Under the pieces are notes generated by a model, which searched no databases, was not told the origin of the DNA, and was given only the letters and a program-made list of their open reading frames with translations. From Deinococcus ficus (GTDB lineage: Bacteria > Deinococcota > Deinococci > Deinococcales > Deinococcaceae): DNA of 64,000 nucleotides. The first letter of the stretch is position 1. Every line of letters begins with the position of its first letter. The translations under genes were made by a program, and so were the position numbers. Where the stretch lies: the NCBI RefSeq assembly GCF_003444775.1, contig NZ_CP021081.1, forward strand, positions 1,786,001 to 1,850,000, read 5' to 3'. Of this stretch, positions 26,762-40,082 are shown in pieces.

Positions 26762-27279
26762 TCAGCGGCGGGTCAGGCGGTCCTCGAAGTCGTGCAGGAA
26801 CTGTACCTGAGCCGCGTTCTCCAGGGCGCTGGGGTGCCGCGTGGCGCGCACGAGGTCGGTGGCGGCGTCGGCCGGCATCCCCGCCTGCACCAGCAGGCAC
26901 GCGGCGACCAGACCGGCGCGGCCCACCCCGCCCCGGCAGTGCAGGACCAGGTTCCGGCCGTCGAGCAGCTGGTCCATCAGTTCGTCCACATAGGCGGCGA
27001 AGGCGGTCTGGTCGTCGGGGACGCTGCCGTTCTGGATGGGGCAGGGGGCGACGGTCAGGGAGCGCGCCTCTGCCTGGGCGTGGTAGTCGTTCATGCCCAG
27101 CCGGCTGAATTCCTCGTCCAGAAGCAGCGGGGCCAGGATGTTCGTGCCCTCGCGGGCCAGGGCGGCCATGTCGGCCGCCATGTCCCGGCCGGGCTGTCCG
27201 GGCGCCTGCGTGAGGCCCAGCCGGCCGGGCCACAGCGCGGTGGGAATCCAGTCGATGTGCAGGGGGTCGGGCACGGTGC

Positions 27280-27283
<4 letters not shown>
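26762..27283 (-). CDS. Dual-specificity/tyrosine-type protein phosphatase-like protein
   Basis: A 173-residue protein whose [10 protein letters not shown] (Cys116, Arg122) is the P-loop of cysteine-dependent phosphatases (HCx5R). The upstream segment [19 protein letters not shown], and the [11 protein letters not shown] helix after the loop, match cyclin-dependent kinase inhibitor 3/DSP-like bacterial proteins. It probably hydrolyses phospho-Tyr, phospho-Ser or another phosphomonoester. The general-acid Asp is not certain. Its ATG overlaps the hemB stop (ATGA), so the two are cotranslated, although no link to heme synthesis is known. Confidence 0.82.
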
Positions 27284-28281
<998 letters not shown>

Positions 28282-28288
28282 GGGGAGT

Positions 28289-28294
28289 ACGCTA
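28289..28294 (-). promoter_or_regulatory. Leaderless-type -10 element of hemB (TAGCGT)
   Basis: TAGCGT on the minus strand, 7 nt before the hemB ATG, with no Shine-Dalgarno sequence between. It gives hemB its own promoter downstream of the Roadblock genes. Confidence 0.65.
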
Positions 28295-28379
28295 GCCCAT
28301 CTGCGGCCGGGGATGGTCCCGGCGGGCACGAATGCGGCACGCCCCCAGGTCAGGAGCGCGCCGGGGAGCCGGAGGGGCT

Positions 28380-28700
28380 TCAGTCTTCGCCGAGCTGTTT
28401 GCGGGCGGTGAAGCGCACGCGGCCCAGGTTGCTGACCTCGTCGAACGCCACGAGCAGCACCTGATCGCCGTGCGGGAGCAGCAGCATGGGCCCGCTTTCG
28501 AGGTCGAGGAGCAGTTCGTTCCAGCGTTCGCCGCCCACGGCGGTTTTCAGGCTGCCGATCACGGCCCGCGCGGCAGACACCAGGCCCTGCACGTCCGGGT
28601 CGCTGAGAACGCCGTTGCCGCTGCTGGTCAGCACCTCGCCGCTGGCGCTGACCAGGGCGACGTGGTGCACGCCGCGCACGGCCAGGAGGGGCGCGATCAC
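28380..28700 (-). CDS. Roadblock/LC7-like protein, third of three paralogues
   Basis: A 106-residue protein: [19 protein letters not shown] near the start, a central helix ([20 protein letters not shown]), and paired strands [26 protein letters not shown]. The beta-alpha-beta order matches the Roadblock/LC7 (MglB-like) fold, which forms dimers that regulate small Ras-like GTPases. It is the last of three tandem genes with 4-nt overlaps. The final segment ([16 protein letters not shown]) closely resembles that of the first paralogue (SNLGQARLYGRAAARKLE). A GTPase partner is not encoded next to it. Confidence 0.78.
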   Translation of the reverse strand: MIAPLLAVRGVHHVALVSASGEVLTSSGNGVLSDPDVQGLVSAARAVIGSLKTAVGGERWNELLLDLESGPMLLLPHGDQVLLVAFDEVSNLGRVRFTARKQLGED

Positions 28701-29035
28701 GCGTCGTTCCTGGGCAGGTCGCGCAGGTCGAGGGCGATGCGCGCCAGGGCCTGCTGGGTGGCGCGGGTGTCGCTGCCGCGCAGCATGGCGGCGCCGAGCA
28801 GGAACTGCCCGCTGGTCACGGCGACGACCTCCACACGTTCGCTGGTGAAAGCGATGCGGGTGACCTCGCCGGCGCCGAGGCGGCGGCCGGTGCGGTCCAG
28901 GGTGGTGCGCAGGCTGGCGAGTTCGGCGGCGAGCACGTCGCCCCCCTCACCGTGGCTGTCGAGGGCGAGGCCGTCGGGGCCGACGAGGGCGGCGGCGATG
29001 ACGCCGGGCAAGGAGCGCAGGGCGTCGATTCTCAC
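28697..29035 (-). CDS. Roadblock/LC7-like protein, second of three paralogues
   Basis: A 112-residue protein. It starts [27 protein letters not shown], the canonical Roadblock opening (helix, GV-hydrophobic strand, GLAL turn). A long helix ([20 protein letters not shown]) and strands [25 protein letters not shown] follow. It resembles MglB-type GTPase-activating Roadblock proteins more than the other two. Both ends overlap the flanking paralogues by 4 nt, so the three are made as a set, possibly as hetero-oligomers. Confidence 0.82.
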   Translation of the reverse strand: MRIDALRSLPGVIAAALVGPDGLALDSHGEGGDVLAAELASLRTTLDRTGRRLGAGEVTRIAFTSERVEVVAVTSGQFLLGAAMLRGSDTRATQQALARIALDLRDLPRNDA

Positions 29036-29382
29036 AGGAACGCCTCCAGTTTGCGGGCGGCGGCGCGGCCGTACAGCCTGGCCTGCCCGAGGTTGCTGCG
29101 GGCGTCCAGGGCGATCAGGATGAAGAAGTTGGGGTTGATGGGCTGCAGGTACACGCTGAGGCGTTCGCCGCGCAGGTACAGTTCACGCGTGTCGCCGCCG
29201 GTGAGGGTGTGGGTGTAGGCGTGCTGGGCGGCGCGCAGGAGCCCGGCGTGCTCGGCGACGAGGAGGTTGAGGTCCTCGCCGGTCTGGGTGTGGCCTTCGA
29301 CAAGCAGGCCGTCGACGCCGCCGATGGCGGTGGCCCAGGCGCCGTCGACGTCCGCGAGGAGTTGGGTCAGGTGTTCCAGCAT
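29032..29382 (-). CDS. Roadblock/LC7-like protein, first of three paralogues
   Basis: A 116-residue protein. LEHLTQLLADVDGAWATAIGGVDGLLVEGHTQ gives the helix-strand-turn opening; the long helix LNLLVAEHAGLLRAAQHAYTHTL follows, then ELYLRGERLSVYLQPINPNFFILIALDARSNLGQARL. This is the Roadblock/LC7 fold. The start is the ATG placed 8 nt after TATCAT; upstream residues in frame are Pro/Arg-rich and unlike the family. It opens the three-gene operon and diverges from gyrA. Confidence 0.78.
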   Translation of the reverse strand: MLEHLTQLLADVDGAWATAIGGVDGLLVEGHTQTGEDLNLLVAEHAGLLRAAQHAYTHTLTGGDTRELYLRGERLSVYLQPINPNFFILIALDARSNLGQARLYGRAAARKLEAFL

Positions 29383-29390
29383 CAGGTCTG

Positions 29391-29396
29391 ATGATA
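29391..29396 (-). promoter_or_regulatory. -10 element of the Roadblock operon (TATCAT)
   Basis: TATCAT on the minus strand, 8 nt before the ATG of the first Roadblock gene; no Shine-Dalgarno sequence is present. Confidence 0.55.
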
Positions 29397-29535
29397 CGGC
29401 GCGCCGGGGGCCTTGGGGGGGCGGATGCACCCGTCGGGTGTGGCGGCCGGGGGCCGGGGGCCGTGTGCGGGCAGGCAAATGGCGTGCTGGGGCGGGATTT
29501 GAGGTATACTGTACGGGTTGAGCAGAGCGTACCCA

Positions 29536-29552
29536 TTACGCTAGGAACATAA
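29536..29552 (+). promoter_or_regulatory. Radiation/desiccation response motif (RDRM, DdrO operator) upstream of gyrA
   Basis: TTACGCTAGGAACATAA is a 17-bp imperfect palindrome matching the RDRM consensus (TTAYG half-sites with about 7 nt between). It lies 74 nt before the gyrA ATG in an otherwise G+C-rich gap. gyrA is an established member of the DdrO/IrrE regulon in several Deinococcus species. A TATACT -10-like box lies at 29505-29510. A CATAAT box overlaps the motif itself. Which one is the repressed promoter is not clear from sequence. Confidence 0.78.
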
Positions 29553-29625
29553 TTTGTGATAGGCTGAAGGCCACCCTGGCACCCCTGCCAGACGCCCGCG
29601 AAAACCTCTCACAGACTGGAGCCAT

Positions 29626-32061
<2,436 letters not shown>

Positions 32062-32110
32062 GCGTGACCGAACAGTAAGATCGCTGACAGTTCGGACGTG
32101 AAAGAACGGT

Positions 32111-32134
32111 GGCGCCTCTCTCCGGGGAGGCGCC
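32111..32134 (+). terminator. Probable terminator after gyrA
   Basis: An 8-bp stem (GGCGCCTC / GAGGCGCC) with an 8-nt loop 50 nt after the gyrA stop. It is followed by TTCGCCTATCGTTT, a weak T tract. Confidence 0.65.
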
Positions 32135-32407
32135 TTCGCCTATCGTTTGAGGTTGAACGATCAGGGACCGGTAATGAGGCAGCAGTGAGGTGCATGGAGG
32201 CCCGAAAGGATGAGATTTCAGCGTCCCCAAGGCCATTTCCACGCCGGATTGCCCAGGCCGCCCTTTGTGATCTAAACGGTTATTAAAGAAACAAAACTGT
32301 TTACAAAAAACGCCATCTCCGTTACACTGTGATTCAAGTCAGGAACTCCCTGACCCCCTCTTCACCAGCACCCGCCCCTCCATTCCAAACGCCAGGAGGC
32401 GACCCAA
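32135..32407 (+). promoter_or_regulatory. Promoter region of the CRP-family regulator, with sigma-70-like boxes
   Basis: Gene-free, with an AT-rich island at 32270-32340. TTTACA (32300-32305) and TACACT (32323-32328) are separated by exactly 17 nt, the clearest sigma-70-type promoter in the window. Two related half-sites, AAACGGTT (about 32274) and AACTGTTT (about 32295), flank the -35 box as an imperfect inverted repeat and may be an operator. A short hairpin, GTCAGG-AACTC-CCTGAC (32338-32354), lies in the 5' leader. The untranslated leader is about 70 nt. Confidence 0.7.
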
Positions 32408-33022
<615 letters not shown>

Positions 33023-33041
33023 CCCAAGCCGCGCCGCACTG

Positions 33042-33069
33042 CCCGCCCCCACCCGGGGCGGGTTTTTTT
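33042..33069 (+). terminator. Rho-independent terminator
   Basis: An 8-bp stem (CCCGCCCC / GGGGCGGG), 5-nt loop and seven T residues follow the CRP-family gene by 20 nt. Confidence 0.93.
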
Positions 33070-33117
33070 GACCCCGTCCCCGTCCAGTCCACATGTCCGC
33101 CGCGCGCCGGCACTCGG

Positions 33118-33123
33118 TAGACT
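33118..33123 (+). promoter_or_regulatory. Leaderless-type -10 element (TAGACT)
   Basis: TAGACT lies 6 nt before the ATG of the ferredoxin-NADP reductase gene, with no Shine-Dalgarno sequence. Confidence 0.7.
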
Positions 33124-33129
33124 GCAGGG

Positions 33130-34503
<1,374 letters not shown>

Positions 34504-34511
34504 GGACAGGA

Positions 34512-34545
34512 AGGAGGCCCCGGCAGTGCACTGCCGGGGCCTCCT
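34512..34545. terminator. Bidirectional terminator palindrome between fprA-like gene and glmM
   Basis: A perfect 34-bp palindrome (17-bp arms, AGGAGGCCCCGGCAGTG and its complement) lies 8 nt after one stop and 17 nt before the converging one. It is followed by CTATT; its strength comes from the long G+C stem. Confidence 0.85.
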
Positions 34546-34562
34546 CTATTGCATGGCGGAAC

Positions 34563-35891
<1,329 letters not shown>

Positions 35892-35981
35892 GATGGCCGC
35901 ATCATACGCTGCGGCCTCAGGTGAGTACATGACGGTTCGCCCGCCCCCGGTCGGGTGGGAACGGCCCGGCCCCGGGTCGCG

Positions 35982-35987
35982 TACCCT
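35982..35987 (+). promoter_or_regulatory. Leaderless-type -10 element (TACCCT)
   Basis: TACCCT lies 5 nt before the ATG of the small Gly-rich gene, again without Shine-Dalgarno sequence. Confidence 0.55.
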
Positions 35988-35992
35988 GGGGC

Positions 35993-36259
35993 ATGAGTGG
36001 ATTTTCCGGTGGCGGGTTCTCCTTCAGTCGCAGCGGCCGTGGGCACGGCGGGTTCATGGGGCACAGCCGCAGCAGCGGCCGGGGCTTCGGGCTGGGCGGC
36101 CTGATGGGCCACAGCCACAGCAGCGGGCACCGCGGCCATTACGCCAGGCGCGGGCATTACCGGCAGGTGCGGCGCCGCAGCGGGTGCCTGGGTGCGGTGG
36201 TGGTCGCCGCGGGCCTGGCGGGCGGCAGCGTGGTCGGCCTGGTGAGCCTGTTCGCCTGA
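35993..36259 (+). CDS. Small Gly/Ser/His-rich membrane protein (hypothetical)
   Basis: An 88-residue protein. The first 60 residues are Gly-, Ser-, His- and Arg-rich, with a repeated FMGHSRSSG / LMGHSHSSG unit, and the last 25 residues (LGAVVVAAGLAGGSVVGLVSLFA) form a single membrane helix. It may be a C-terminally anchored envelope protein; no function is known. The start has a TACCCT -10 element 5 nt upstream. The kinase-like gene follows after 11 nt. Confidence 0.6.
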   Translation: MSGFSGGGFSFSRSGRGHGGFMGHSRSSGRGFGLGGLMGHSHSSGHRGHYARRGHYRQVRRRSGCLGAVVVAAGLAGGSVVGLVSLFA

Positions 36260-36270
36260 ACCGGGCCCGG

Positions 36271-37248
36271 GTGCTGGCCGCCGATCTGCGCGCCGCCGCG
36301 CAGGGGCGCGGCCCGGCCGTGTCCTCCCGCGCGTGGCCGCGGGAGCTGCGCGCCGCGTTTCCCGGCCGGCAGCGGCGGCTGGAAGCCTGGGTGGGTGAGG
36401 GCGCCGCCTTCGCCCGGTACGGCGGCCCGCAGGGGCCGCTGTTCCTGAAGTACCTGCCGGCCGGCTGGGCGGACGCCCGCGCGTACCGGCGGCTGGCGCG
36501 GGAGGTCGCGTTCCTGCGGGACCTGGCGCCGCACATGCCGGTGCCGCACGCTCCGCTGCTGCACGCCGGCCTGGACGCCTCGCGGGTCAAGGCGCACCTG
36601 CTCACCCGCGACCTGACCGACTGCACGAGCGGGTGGGGTGCCTTCACCACCGACGAGCAGCGCGAGCGGGCGCTGCACGACCTGCTGCGTCTTGCCGCGC
36701 GGTTCCACGCCTTCTGGCACGGCCAGGGGCGGCGGCGGCTGACCCCCGAGTGGACCTGGGACCCGGCAGTGATGGTGCAGCAGGCCGAGGCACTGACTGC
36801 AAGGCGGCCGCAGCACGCCCCCCACCGGGACGCCGTGGCGGATGCCGCCCGGCAGCTCCCGGACCTGCTGGCCCGCGCGCACCGGCCCACGGTGGTGCAC
36901 GGGGACCTGCATTCCGGGCAGGTGCTGTGGGGCGCGGACGGGCAGGGCATCCTGATCGATTACGGGCAGACGCACGCGTCCATTCCCGGCGAGGACCTCG
37001 CGCACGTGCTCGCCGTGCGGCTGGCCGCGCCGGACCGCGCCCGGCTTCAGGCTGAACTGCTGGAGAGTTACCGGGACGCGCTCGGGCAGGCCGGGCTGGT
37101 CCTGAGTGCCGCCGAGGTGCAGGCGCAGTACCGGGCGGGCGTGGCGATCAACCTGCTTTCCACGGCGCGGCAGGCGGCCCGCACGCCCGGCAGCGGCGTG
37201 CAGGAGGCGCTGGACTCCGTGGCGACCGCCTGGGCCGAGGAAAACTGA
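36271..37248 (+). CDS. Phosphotransferase-family (APH/choline-kinase fold) protein with altered active site
   Basis: A 325-residue protein with the APH-type kinase order: a nucleotide-lobe region (FLKYLPAGWADARAYRRLAREVAFL), then VVHGDLHSGQVLW (Asp212 catalytic) and ILIDYGQTH (Asp230 metal). In the standard Brenner motif HGDxxxxN the last position is Asn; here it is Gln217, which may weaken or change metal binding. The substrate is unknown; small alcohols or amino-sugars are typical of the fold. No ATG is present in a plausible place. The GTG 11 nt after the preceding stop is chosen, and longer frames run through the upstream gene. Confidence 0.72.
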   Translation: MLAADLRAAAQGRGPAVSSRAWPRELRAAFPGRQRRLEAWVGEGAAFARYGGPQGPLFLKYLPAGWADARAYRRLAREVAFLRDLAPHMPVPHAPLLHAGLDASRVKAHLLTRDLTDCTSGWGAFTTDEQRERALHDLLRLAARFHAFWHGQGRRRLTPEWTWDPAVMVQQAEALTARRPQHAPHRDAVADAARQLPDLLARAHRPTVVHGDLHSGQVLWGADGQGILIDYGQTHASIPGEDLAHVLAVRLAAPDRARLQAELLESYRDALGQAGLVLSAAEVQAQYRAGVAINLLSTARQAARTPGSGVQEALDSVATAWAEEN

Positions 37249-37252
37249 GCCC

Positions 37253-38350
37253 TCAGGCCTCCAGCCCAAGGAAAGCGCGGTAACGGTCCAGTTCAGCGTT
37301 CATGGCGCGGTCCAGCGCCGCAGTGCGCCGCACCCCTGGGAGGAAGCCCAGGTCGGCCTTCAGCTCGCCGTCCTGCACGCTGAGGTTCGCCCAGCCGACC
37401 GCCCGCTCCGCCTGAAAGACCGGCAGCGCGTAATAGCCCAGGGTGCGCTTTGCGGGCGGGGTGTACGCCTCGAACCGGTACGTCCAGCCGTGCAGGTGCG
37501 TAAAGCGGCGGCGGTCCCACACCAGCGGATCGAAAGGCCCCACGATCCGCACACCGCGCGGTATGGGCGCCTCCAGGGCCCAGCCGGCGGGCCACACGTA
37601 CCGCACGCCGTCCACCCGGGCGCTGCCCAGTTCCTCATTCAGCGCCTGCCGGAATGCCGCGCGCAGGGGCCCGTGCAGGTGAGGAAAGCCGAACCGCGAC
37701 AGGCTGATCAGGTACCCCAGGCTCGCCTCCGGCAGCGGCCCGTACAGCCCGGCCAGCAGCTGCACCGCGCCGCGCAGCCGCTCCGCCTCCGGCAGCGGGG
37801 CCGCCCGCATTGCGGCGAGGTGCGGGGCCGGGCCGTACAACCGCACGCCCTTCTCCCGGCGGCTCACACGCGCCTCCCCGCGGTAGTGCAGGGCGTCCAG
37901 GGCGCGGGTGGTGGCGCTGCTCTGCCCGCCCCAGGCGTTCCCCACGCGGCCCCGCCCGATCAGGCGAGTGGCGTCCCGCGGGTGCAGTTCCCCGGTCTCG
38001 TGCAGCAGGGCCCGCACCTCCGCGAGGATCTCCGGGTGCTCCCGCTCGATCCGGGCGGGCGGGGCCTCGCGGGGGTGCAGCAGGGCCTGCACGCGCCGCG
38101 GCACGAACCCATAGTTGGGAATGATGTCCTCCTCGGCGTCCAGCGCCGCGTACCGGCGTTCCAGGTCCCCGGCACGGTACCCCCGCACGCGCTGCATCAG
38201 CGTGAGGTCCTGCGCGCGGGCGGGCGCGCGGATCGGGTCGGCCTGCACGAACCCAAGGGTGTTCAGCGCCGCCTGCAGGTCCGTGCGGGCACCGAAGGTC
38301 CGGAAGGCCAGGGCGCGCAGCTGCGCCGGAGAAAGGGAGGCGGACGTCAT
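37253..38350 (-). CDS. YcaQ/AlkX-type winged-helix DNA glycosylase (HTH_42 family)
   Basis: A 365-residue protein of the crosslink-repair glycosylase family. FVQADPIRAPARAQDL holds the Q-x-D catalytic pair (Gln36, Asp38) of AlkX/YcaQ, as opposed to the Q-x-Q of AlkZ. Tandem winged-helix elements follow. The family block VWDRRRFTHLHGWTYRFEAYTPPAKRTLGYYALPV is near residues 272-306. E. coli YcaQ unhooks interstrand crosslinks and removes bulky N-alkyl purines, so a repair role fits a radiation-resistant host. It ends 4 nt past the converging kinase-like gene. There is no strong ribosome-binding site. Confidence 0.88.
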   Translation of the reverse strand: MTSASLSPAQLRALAFRTFGARTDLQAALNTLGFVQADPIRAPARAQDLTLMQRVRGYRAGDLERRYAALDAEEDIIPNYGFVPRRVQALLHPREAPPARIEREHPEILAEVRALLHETGELHPRDATRLIGRGRVGNAWGGQSSATTRALDALHYRGEARVSRREKGVRLYGPAPHLAAMRAAPLPEAERLRGAVQLLAGLYGPLPEASLGYLISLSRFGFPHLHGPLRAAFRQALNEELGSARVDGVRYVWPAGWALEAPIPRGVRIVGPFDPLVWDRRRFTHLHGWTYRFEAYTPPAKRTLGYYALPVFQAERAVGWANLSVQDGELKADLGFLPGVRRTAALDRAMNAELDRYRAFLGLEA

Positions 38351-38390
38351 CGTGCCCCCAGCGTACAGGCGGCCCCCGGCGGGCAGGCTC

Positions 38391-38396
38391 TAGAGT
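38391..38396 (+). promoter_or_regulatory. Leaderless-type -10 element (TAGAGT)
   Basis: TAGAGT lies 6 nt before the ATG of the HIT-family gene, with no Shine-Dalgarno sequence. Confidence 0.65.
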
Positions 38397-38402
38397 GACG
38401 GC

Positions 38403-38738
38403 ATGACCCAGCCCACCCTGTTCGAGCGGATCATCGCCCGGGAGATTCCCAGCGACATCGTGTACGAGGACGAGCGGTATATCGCCATCCGCGACATCGC
38501 GCCCAAGGCGCCGGTGCACGTGCTGGTGATTCCCAAGCAGGTCAGCACCCGCGTGGACGAGATCACAGGCGCCGCCGAGATGGGCGAACTGTGGCTGACC
38601 GCCGTGAAGGTCGCCCGCGGCCTCGCTCAGGACTACCGCCTGCTCGTGAACGTCGGACCGGGCGGCGGTCAGGTCGTGATGCACACGCACGTGCACATCC
38701 TCGCCGGGTGGGAGAACGGCCCGGACAGCGACACGTGA
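38403..38738 (+). CDS. HIT-family (HINT-like) nucleotide hydrolase
   Basis: A 111-residue protein with the histidine triad HTHVHIL (His94, 96, 98), the earlier [39 protein letters not shown], and [14 protein letters not shown]. This is the HINT branch that hydrolyses AMP-lysine or other phosphoramidates. It is slightly short but complete. Its stop is overlapped by the GTG of the low-GC gene that follows (GTGA). Confidence 0.93.
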   Translation: MTQPTLFERIIAREIPSDIVYEDERYIAIRDIAPKAPVHVLVIPKQVSTRVDEITGAAEMGELWLTAVKVARGLAQDYRLLVNVGPGGGQVVMHTHVHILAGWENGPDSDT

Positions 38739-39208
38739 ATACGCATAAAGAAAGCTCTTGGAACTTAGACGATCTCAGAGGTCGGTTGGCTGGACTTCAA
38801 GGAAGAAGTGTCCCAGGCCGGAGCGGTTACGAGAAGGCAGTGGCGCATATCTTAAATGGCACCCATGCAGGACAACGCGATTACGACATTGTAGTGGATG
38901 GATGGCAGATAGAGCTGAAGAAAACTAAACACGGTCACTACTGGATAGATGCGTCACGACTGCCAGAACAATTCGCAGTTCCGCATGTCCATGTCTTCCT
39001 AAAGACAGATTCCTCTGATGTCATCAAGAGTATGATTGTGATTGACTCGGAAGTACTAATTCACTTTCTCAAGGAGCAAGTAAACCTAAAAGCGTTAAGA
39101 GATATCAGAAACTCTTGTCAAACAGGTGGACTAATCCGATCTTGGAACATTCAGGCAAGGCTCCTACACTCCGAGTTAGCCCTACTGGAAGCAAATTATG
39201 CTCGTTAG
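38735..39208 (+). CDS. AT-rich PD-(D/E)XK nuclease-like protein, probably horizontally acquired
   Basis: A 157-residue protein starting at the GTG that overlaps the HIT stop. [10 protein letters not shown], then [19 protein letters not shown], gives Glu33...Asp51-x8-Glu60-x-Lys62, the spacing of the PD-(D/E)XK nuclease core. The C-terminal half ([33 protein letters not shown]) is helical and unrecognised. Base composition drops to roughly 43-45% G+C with many AT-ending codons, against about 70% around it. It overlaps the HAD gene by 11 nt. It could be a solitary restriction-like or DNA-repair enzyme; no methyltransferase is nearby. Activity is inferred only. Confidence 0.68.
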   Translation: MNTHKESSWNLDDLRGRLAGLQGRSVPGRSGYEKAVAHILNGTHAGQRDYDIVVDGWQIELKKTKHGHYWIDASRLPEQFAVPHVHVFLKTDSSDVIKSMIVIDSEVLIHFLKEQVNLKALRDIRNSCQTGGLIRSWNIQARLLHSELALLEANYAR

Positions 39209-39869
39209 TGGCGTGCTGTTCGACCTGGACGGCGTGCTGGTGGACACCGAGTCCCTGATCACCGAACTCTGGGCGGACATCTTCGAGGGGCACGGACTGG
39301 CCCTGACGCCCGCCGAGATCACGCGCCTCACCGCCGGGCAGCGGTTCGAGGGGGTGCTGCACGCCCTGGAGGAGCAGCGCGGGTGGAAGGCGCCGGAGGA
39401 CTTCCTGCCCATGCTGGACGACCGCTTCAACGCCGCGTTCGGGCACGTGCCTCTGATCGAGGGGGCCGTGGAGACGCTGGAGGCCCTGAGTGCGGCTGGG
39501 ATTCCGTTCGCGCTGGCCAGCAACAGCCAGCGCAACCGCCTGTTCATGAAACTGGACGGCGCCGGGCTCACCCACTGGTTCGGGCCGCACGCCTACGACC
39601 CCTCCTGCACCGGCGGGCGCGGCAAACCCGCCCCGGACCTGTACCTGCACGCCGCCGCGCAGCTGGGCGTGCCGGCTGCCGAGTGCGTGGTCGTGGAGGA
39701 CAGTCTGCCCGGCGCCCAGGCCGGCATCCGCGCCGGGGCCAGCGTGTACGGCCTGCTGGCCGGCAGCCACCACCTTCCAGACGACGAGGCGAACCTGCTC
39801 GACCTGGGCGTGAAGCGCGTGGTGCACAGCCACGCGGATCTGAGGTCCGCGCTGGGCCTGCCCGGCTGA
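39198..39869 (+). CDS. HAD-superfamily hydrolase (phosphatase/beta-phosphoglucomutase-like)
   Basis: A 223-residue protein with all HAD motifs: [11 protein letters not shown] (Asp9, Asp11), ALASNS (motif II Ser), [12 protein letters not shown] (motif III Lys) and [16 protein letters not shown] (motif IV). The helical cap is inserted after motif I, so it belongs to subfamily I with phosphoglycolate phosphatase and beta-phosphoglucomutase; the substrate cannot be told. Its ATG lies inside the 3' end of the AT-rich gene upstream, with an 11-nt overlap, and there is no clear ribosome-binding site. Confidence 0.88.
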   Translation: MLVSGVLFDLDGVLVDTESLITELWADIFEGHGLALTPAEITRLTAGQRFEGVLHALEEQRGWKAPEDFLPMLDDRFNAAFGHVPLIEGAVETLEALSAAGIPFALASNSQRNRLFMKLDGAGLTHWFGPHAYDPSCTGGRGKPAPDLYLHAAAQLGVPAAECVVVEDSLPGAQAGIRAGASVYGLLAGSHHLPDDEANLLDLGVKRVVHSHADLRSALGLPG

Positions 39870-40082
39870 TGAGATTCCGGTGGCTGCCTCCTGCGGCAGT
39901 CATCATGCCCACCCCCGTTTTGATGATGGTGACTTCAGCAGCCTGGCACTTTCATTGAGGGTGGGCCTGCTGGACTGTGCGGGCAACAAGGGAAAGGACA
40001 GCCGGGGTGCCGAACGGGGCGTGGACCCGCCACGCCCTCACCCTGCCCTGTCTCACCGACCCGACACCGTGGAGGTGTGGAG

